A stretch of DNA of 11,574 nt from Lichtheimia corymbifera B2541. Lineage: Eukaryota; Mucoromycota; Mucoromycetes; Mucorales; Lichtheimiaceae. The position numbers and the translations under genes are program-made. The DNA lies in contig JNEU01000997.1 of the NCBI GenBank assembly GCA_000697475.1, positions 1-11,574 of the forward strand. Reading direction: 5' to 3'. Under the pieces are notes generated by a model. The model searched no databases and was not told the origin of the DNA. It was given only the letters and a program-made list of their open reading frames with translations. Numbering within the stretch: the stretch's first letter is position 1; each line of letters begins with the position of its first letter. Positions 8,115 to 11,574 of the stretch are shown here, one piece after another.

Positions 8115-8390
8115 TCAGTGCCTGGTTGCAAGTATAGATTGACACGACACTGCGTTACCTTGCTCATTGTAAACAATGGGCTGAACATGACGGCGACTGC
8201 TTGACAGCATAAGCTTCCCATCGTGAATGGCAAAACTAATGTTGGCGCATGGAGCTACTCTGATGCCGAAATGGGTCCGAAGCTGACAAGCCGGAATGCG
8301 TGAATTCACGATTGAGCTGTTGAATCGTAAGCCTTGCACCATAGCTGGAAGGAGTTGCTGGTTGGAAGTGGTGAGAGAAACGGACTCAGC
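8115..8390 (-). pseudogene. possible second retropepsin-like relic
   Basis: The open minus-strand frame (ATG at 8342, open from 8390) contains LRTHFGIRVAPCANISFAIH then DGKLM and PIVYNEQGNAVSCQSI. This resembles the part of retropepsins after the active site: the LGI..V.P segment, a DG turn, and later strands. The expected DSG would fall at IVNSRIPA, where catalytic D would be N. It lies on the same strand as the Ty3 relic. The likeness is to a pattern only; a chance ORF or another protein is possible. Confidence 0.3.
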
Positions 8391-8646
8391 CTAATTTAAT
8401 GGCAGGCGGACATTTAAGGAACAACCACCACAAGACATCATCATCATCACCGTGCATCAAATAAAGGCACACCAATGGCTTACTTCATATGATGGAGTCA
8501 TCCAGCATCATTAGAAAATTATACATACATTAGGAGAGAGCTACACAATAGGCGGCTTTTTGTTTTTGGGCTACATTACAATATACCAAACCATCCATCC
8601 AATTTTGTTAACTTTATGAACCACACTTTTGTGCATCGTTAAGCGT
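8391..8646. other. interval without a gene before the inverted repeat
   Basis: No coding frame or RNA gene is supported. A short CATCATCATCATCAC run (near 8437) is a minor microsatellite. Confidence 0.4.
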
Positions 8647-8704
8647 TTCACACGCGTCTATACGTTATGCTGATTATTTATGATCTAATAACGCTATCAC
8701 GGTT
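8647..8704 (+). repeat. partial copy of repeat end box A
   Basis: This segment resembles 9155-9213 at roughly 80%, including the shared run CTAATAACGCTATCACGGTT. It sits directly before box B (8715-8805), so the order is A then B, as if it were the tail of a preceding repeat unit. Confidence 0.6.
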
Positions 8705-8714
8705 ATCTATTATG

Positions 8715-8805
8715 ATTTTGAATAGGAGCGCATGCATATGATTACCGATAGAATGGGAATCCCATAACATGGCGATCACTCGTGTGGTCCTCGAAACTTT
8801 CACAC
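8715..8805 (+). repeat. outer flank (box B) of the left palindrome arm
   Basis: This aligns without indels to the reverse complement of 9701-9791, with about 23 mismatches in 91 bases. A further inverted relative lies in the central spacer (about 9214-9282). Shared blocks include ATTTTGAA, GGAGC, CATGCATA and GCGATCAC. Confidence 0.75.
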
Positions 8806-9200
8806 AAGGTGCTATTGGGTACACTGATCAACTTTGCTTATATAACAAACCTACACTTCATTCACACATTTTGAATGGCAGCCATTAATATGGGTTTCAC
8901 TATGTATGGTAAGAAATCGGGGTGTACCCCGGATTTGAAAATTGGGAGTTACTATAAAGTAAACTGAGGTTCCCAATTCCCAACATGAAACTTGGCCAGA
9001 ATATGCTCTAGGACATGCTGAACAACTCCATTCATATCAAATGCCGTGCCTTCAATGTGTAATTTTGAAAGCGGGCATCGGCAATACTGCAACAGTAAGA
9101 TAAGACAGGGGCGCGACCCAACTGGCCGATATTGAGTGCAGCAAGCGCCAAAACTTCACACACGCATCTTTGCGGTATGCTGATCATTTTGTTCTAATAA
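8806..9200 (+). repeat. left arm of a 395-bp near-perfect inverted repeat
   Basis: Base by base, this arm equals the reverse complement of 9306-9700 except at 8815, 8884, 8909, 9154 and 9187. That is 5 mismatches in 395 with no indel. It contains a small internal hairpin, CGGGGTGTACCCCG (8918-8931). No coding frame of note is present. It may be a foldback or non-autonomous transposon, or an inverted satellite unit. Confidence 0.95.
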
Positions 9201-9305
9201 CGCTATCACGGTTCACGGTTATGCCATTCCCACCCTATCTGTAATCATCTGGATTGTATATACATGCGCTCCCGTTCAAAATAACAATAATGAGCGGTGA
9301 TGGCA
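9201..9305. repeat. central spacer of the palindrome, containing inverted box B
   Basis: The edges (9201-9216 and 9290-9305) still pair imperfectly. The middle (about 9214-9282), read on the minus strand, resembles box B at 8715 with about a 10-base insertion. The spacer is therefore repeat-derived and not unique DNA. Confidence 0.65.
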
Positions 9306-9700
9306 TTATTAGAACAAACTGATCAGCATACCGCAAAGATGCGTGTGTGAAATTTTGGCGCTTGCTGCACTCAATATCGGCCAGTTGGGTCGCGCCCCTG
9401 TCTTATCTTACTGTTGCAGTATTGCCGATGCCCGCTTTCAAAATTACACATTGAAGGCACGGCATTTGATATGAATGGAGTTGTTCAGCATGTCCTAGAG
9501 CATATTCTGGCCAAGTTTCATGTTGGGAATTGGGAACCTCAGTTTACTTTATAGTAACTCCCAATTTTCAAATCCGGGGTACACCCCGATTTCTTATCAT
9601 ACATAGTGAAACCCATATTAACGGCTGCCATTCAAAATGTGTGAATGAAGTGTAGGTTTGTTATATAAGCAAAGTTGATCAGTGTACCCACTAGCACCTT
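9306..9700 (-). repeat. right arm of the 395-bp near-perfect inverted repeat
   Basis: Reverse complement of 8806-9200, with the five differences listed for that arm. Paired positions sum to 18506 throughout, so no insertion or deletion separates the arms. Confidence 0.95.
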
Positions 9701-9791
9701 GTAGGAATGTTTCAAGGTCGTAATGGGTGATCGCAAGGTTATAGGATTTCCACCCTATCAGTAATCGTATGCATGAGCTCCCGTTCAAAAT
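9701..9791 (-). repeat. outer flank (box B) of the right palindrome arm
   Basis: Inverted relative of 8715-8805 at about 75% identity in register with the arms. Similarity drops sharply at 9700/9701, against 98.7% within the arms. Confidence 0.75.
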
Positions 9792-9819
9792 AATAATAGT
9801 GAAATTGGCCACATGGAGC

Positions 9820-9935
9820 TTCAAGCTTTCAGACAAGGTGTTATTGGGTACGCAGGTCAAATTTGCGTCTATTACAAACCTACACCTCATTCATACAGTT
9901 TGAATGGCAGCCGTTAGTATAGGTTTAAATATGCA
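9820..9935 (+). repeat. third, diverged partial copy of the arm sequence
   Basis: This segment reads in the same direction as the left arm start (from about 8790). It shares ACAAGGTG.TATTGGGTAC, ACAAACCTACAC.TCATTCA and TTTGAATGGCAGCC, at roughly 80% overall. It stops matching near 9935. Confidence 0.75.
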
Positions 9936-11574
9936 TGATCATGGTTGGTGGGCTAACAATTGATCCAGAGATTATTTCCCTTTATTAAGAAAGCTTTCCT
10001 TATATAAGATATGAATTACTCTATTATTCTCATATGTGTGGTATAGTTTGCTCCATCCTTGGTACGAAGACCTTGGTTATTTAGGTTGGGTCTTGTAAAC
10101 AAACGTCCCATCATTCACTCAGGTACTTCTTGGAAGGAAGGAATAGTAACGCAGGTTGCCATGGATACGTTGGTTGGGAGGACCATGATAGCGTAGTGCA
10201 TGGCATGCTCGTGTGTAGGGCAGAGATAAATTTTTATGCATGCGCATCGAAAAGGGTGCTTTGTGTACTCAGCTTCTCCTTGCTTCTTTATCCAGACCCA
10301 ACAACAACGCGATCGTGTTCCGACATGGAGGGCCCCATTAGCAAACGGCATGTTCGAAATGGTGTCAATGAAGGTGAGCGAAGTTATATTAGAGTGCAAA
10401 CATACGCTTAACTTTGTTGGCTGCGTATACTGATATGCTCGTCTTTTCCACAGCTTTCGTGATTCAGCAAACTCGGCAATGTCACAATTGAAGAGAAATG
10501 CGTAACGAGATCCTGTTCAAGGACGGCAAAGAGTACTCTGATGATGGCTTAAGCAAGACGACTAGGAGGGTGTGCAGCAAAGGGATCCGTTGGCATACTA
10601 TATTGGCGTGTTTCTTGTATTCAGCAGCGGCAGCCTTTATACCGCGACCCATCACGTGATTGGATCTTGACACGAGAGCATGGCAGATGCTTTGACCTTG
10701 GGATATGGCCGTGTACAAGGTGAAGTACTACTTAGGCCAAAGGAGTGGATCATTGTGTGAAGATTAATGGATTAAGGCAGGATCGTCAAGAATTGTCATC
10801 GCGCTTGCCATTGTTGATGTTGGCGATATGGATACACTGGATGGTAACGAAGGCGCGACGTAGACCGTTACGATGCAACCCATAATGCTCATTCTTTTCA
10901 TTCTTTCTGAAAGGTGCATTACGATGCTGCAGCAAGGGATTACGTTGATCATACTGGAACTTGGAGATACATCTTCTGTTTGGATATATACTTTGCATTG
11001 GTCTTTCGGGTATGTATTCACGTATACATAACCGTATTTGCGGGGTACTAAGGCATATGTATGTAGTAACGCGGCTCCGTGCTCTTTATGGTGGTCAGAT
11101 TGGGCAAGGATCTATCATGCTTTACATGACCAAAACATTGCTACGTAGGATACACGAGTGAGAGGATGATTGCAAAGCAAACGGTGGTCATTATTTATAG
11201 CTGCTTACTGTATCATCATCTTATTCAAAGGACAATCTTCGAAGTATGTACACTATATTGGCTGCTGGATGTGACTGATTCAGCACACGGATCACCAGAT
11301 ACTGTCTCCATGACGGCCTTTAGTGTTTCAAGTTATTCCTCACGTTCCGGTTACTATATTCCTTTGTCTCTTTGCCTCCACTGTACTTTCTCCTTGATCA
11401 TCCTTAAACTACTTCTTGTGCATTGGTTGTATATAGTATTAATGGAGCTACACAAATACACTACTGTGATTATTCTTTTGGTGAAAGACGAAGGTGGGAA
11501 TGGTGGGGTGGTTTGTGATATGCTTGTTCACAAAGGATAAGGGTGGTATACATTCACGCAATCCTGGATCCGGA
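9936..11574. other. 1.6-kb interval without a recognisable gene
   Basis: Open frames on both strands are short and lack known motifs. Several minus-strand frames (10115-10399, 10482-10718, 10764-11021) and a hydrophobic plus-strand frame (11166-11540) look like chance. Weak similarities recur about 350 bases apart (10250-10300 with 10600-10650; 10568-10600 with 10922-10955). An intron-like signal lies at 10374-10453. No tRNA, rRNA or long repeat was seen. Confidence 0.4.
10374..10453 (+). other. intron-like signal, 80 bp
   Basis: The sequence AAG|GTGAGC starts it, a CTGAT branch-like site lies at 10430-10434, and TCTTTTCCACAG ends it. This is the size and form of a small fungal intron. Joining the flanks keeps one frame open to a TGA at 10489-10491, but the encoded protein is not recognised and has no good ATG nearby. 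It could mark an untranslated or relic transcript. Confidence 0.25.

Noticed and set aside
9618..9890. Minus-strand ORF across the right palindrome arm
   Set aside because: It crosses repeat boundaries and the left arm does not keep an equivalent frame of the same length; probably chance.
10115..11021. Minus-strand ORFs considered as Fanzor/TnpB-like or other transposon fragments
   Set aside because: No zinc-ribbon CxxC pairs or RuvC motifs were found in order.
11166..11540. 124-residue hydrophobic plus-strand ORF, possible membrane protein
   Set aside because: Hydrophobic stretches are common in T-rich non-coding DNA; no family, no supporting neighbour.
1..11574. tRNA genes and CRISPR arrays
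   Set aside because: Box B-like runs such as GGTTCTATTCC fall in the 18S fragment without a cloverleaf, and no regularly spaced short repeats were seen.

Overview
The window looks like non-genic, repeat-rich DNA from a eukaryote, most likely an early-diverging fungus (Mucoromycota-like). Reasons: a eukaryotic 18S rRNA fragment, a DIRS-type retrotransposon, a Ty3/gypsy pol relic, small intron-like signals and moderately AT-rich sequence. The host assignment is inference. I see no intact cellular housekeeping gene.

Layout. (1) Bases 1-97 are a piece of the 18S rRNA gene. It stops abruptly at an LTR-like sequence (98-404) that has perfect 9-bp inverted ends, a TATA box, a poly(A) signal and a primer-binding-site-like sequence just after it. 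(2) 405-1160 holds only an unrecognised coding-like stretch. (3) About 1160-4490 is a degraded DIRS-type element. It has gag (1309-2067), an overlapping pol with reverse transcriptase and RNase H (2013-3644, one in-frame stop just before LPFG), and a frameshifted remnant of the methyltransferase-like tail (3645-3855). Possible direct terminal repeats lie near 1161 and 4409. No tyrosine recombinase was found. A minus-strand Cys/His-rich, B-box-like ORF (3847-4233) sits inside this interval. (4) 4627-5031 is an unrecognised plus-strand ORF. (5) 5755-7078, minus strand, is a Ty3/gypsy pol relic: an aspartic protease with DCG in place of D[S/T]G, a frameshift, the N-terminal edge of reverse transcriptase, then decay. 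A second, weaker protease-like relic lies at 8115-8390 on the same strand. (6) 8647-9935 is a complex inverted repeat. Two 395-bp arms (8806-9200 and 9306-9700) match as reverse complements with 5 mismatches and no indels. They are flanked by older, about 75% similar sequence and by further partial copies. (7) 9936-11574 has no recognisable gene, only weak dispersed similarities and one intron-like signal.

The recognisable genes all belong to mobile elements, and each is damaged. Gag and pol of the DIRS element would act together in reverse transcription of the element; the Ty3 relic has lost its catalytic polymerase domain. The most unusual structure is the near-perfect 0.9-kb palindrome, whose arms look recently homogenised compared with their flanks.
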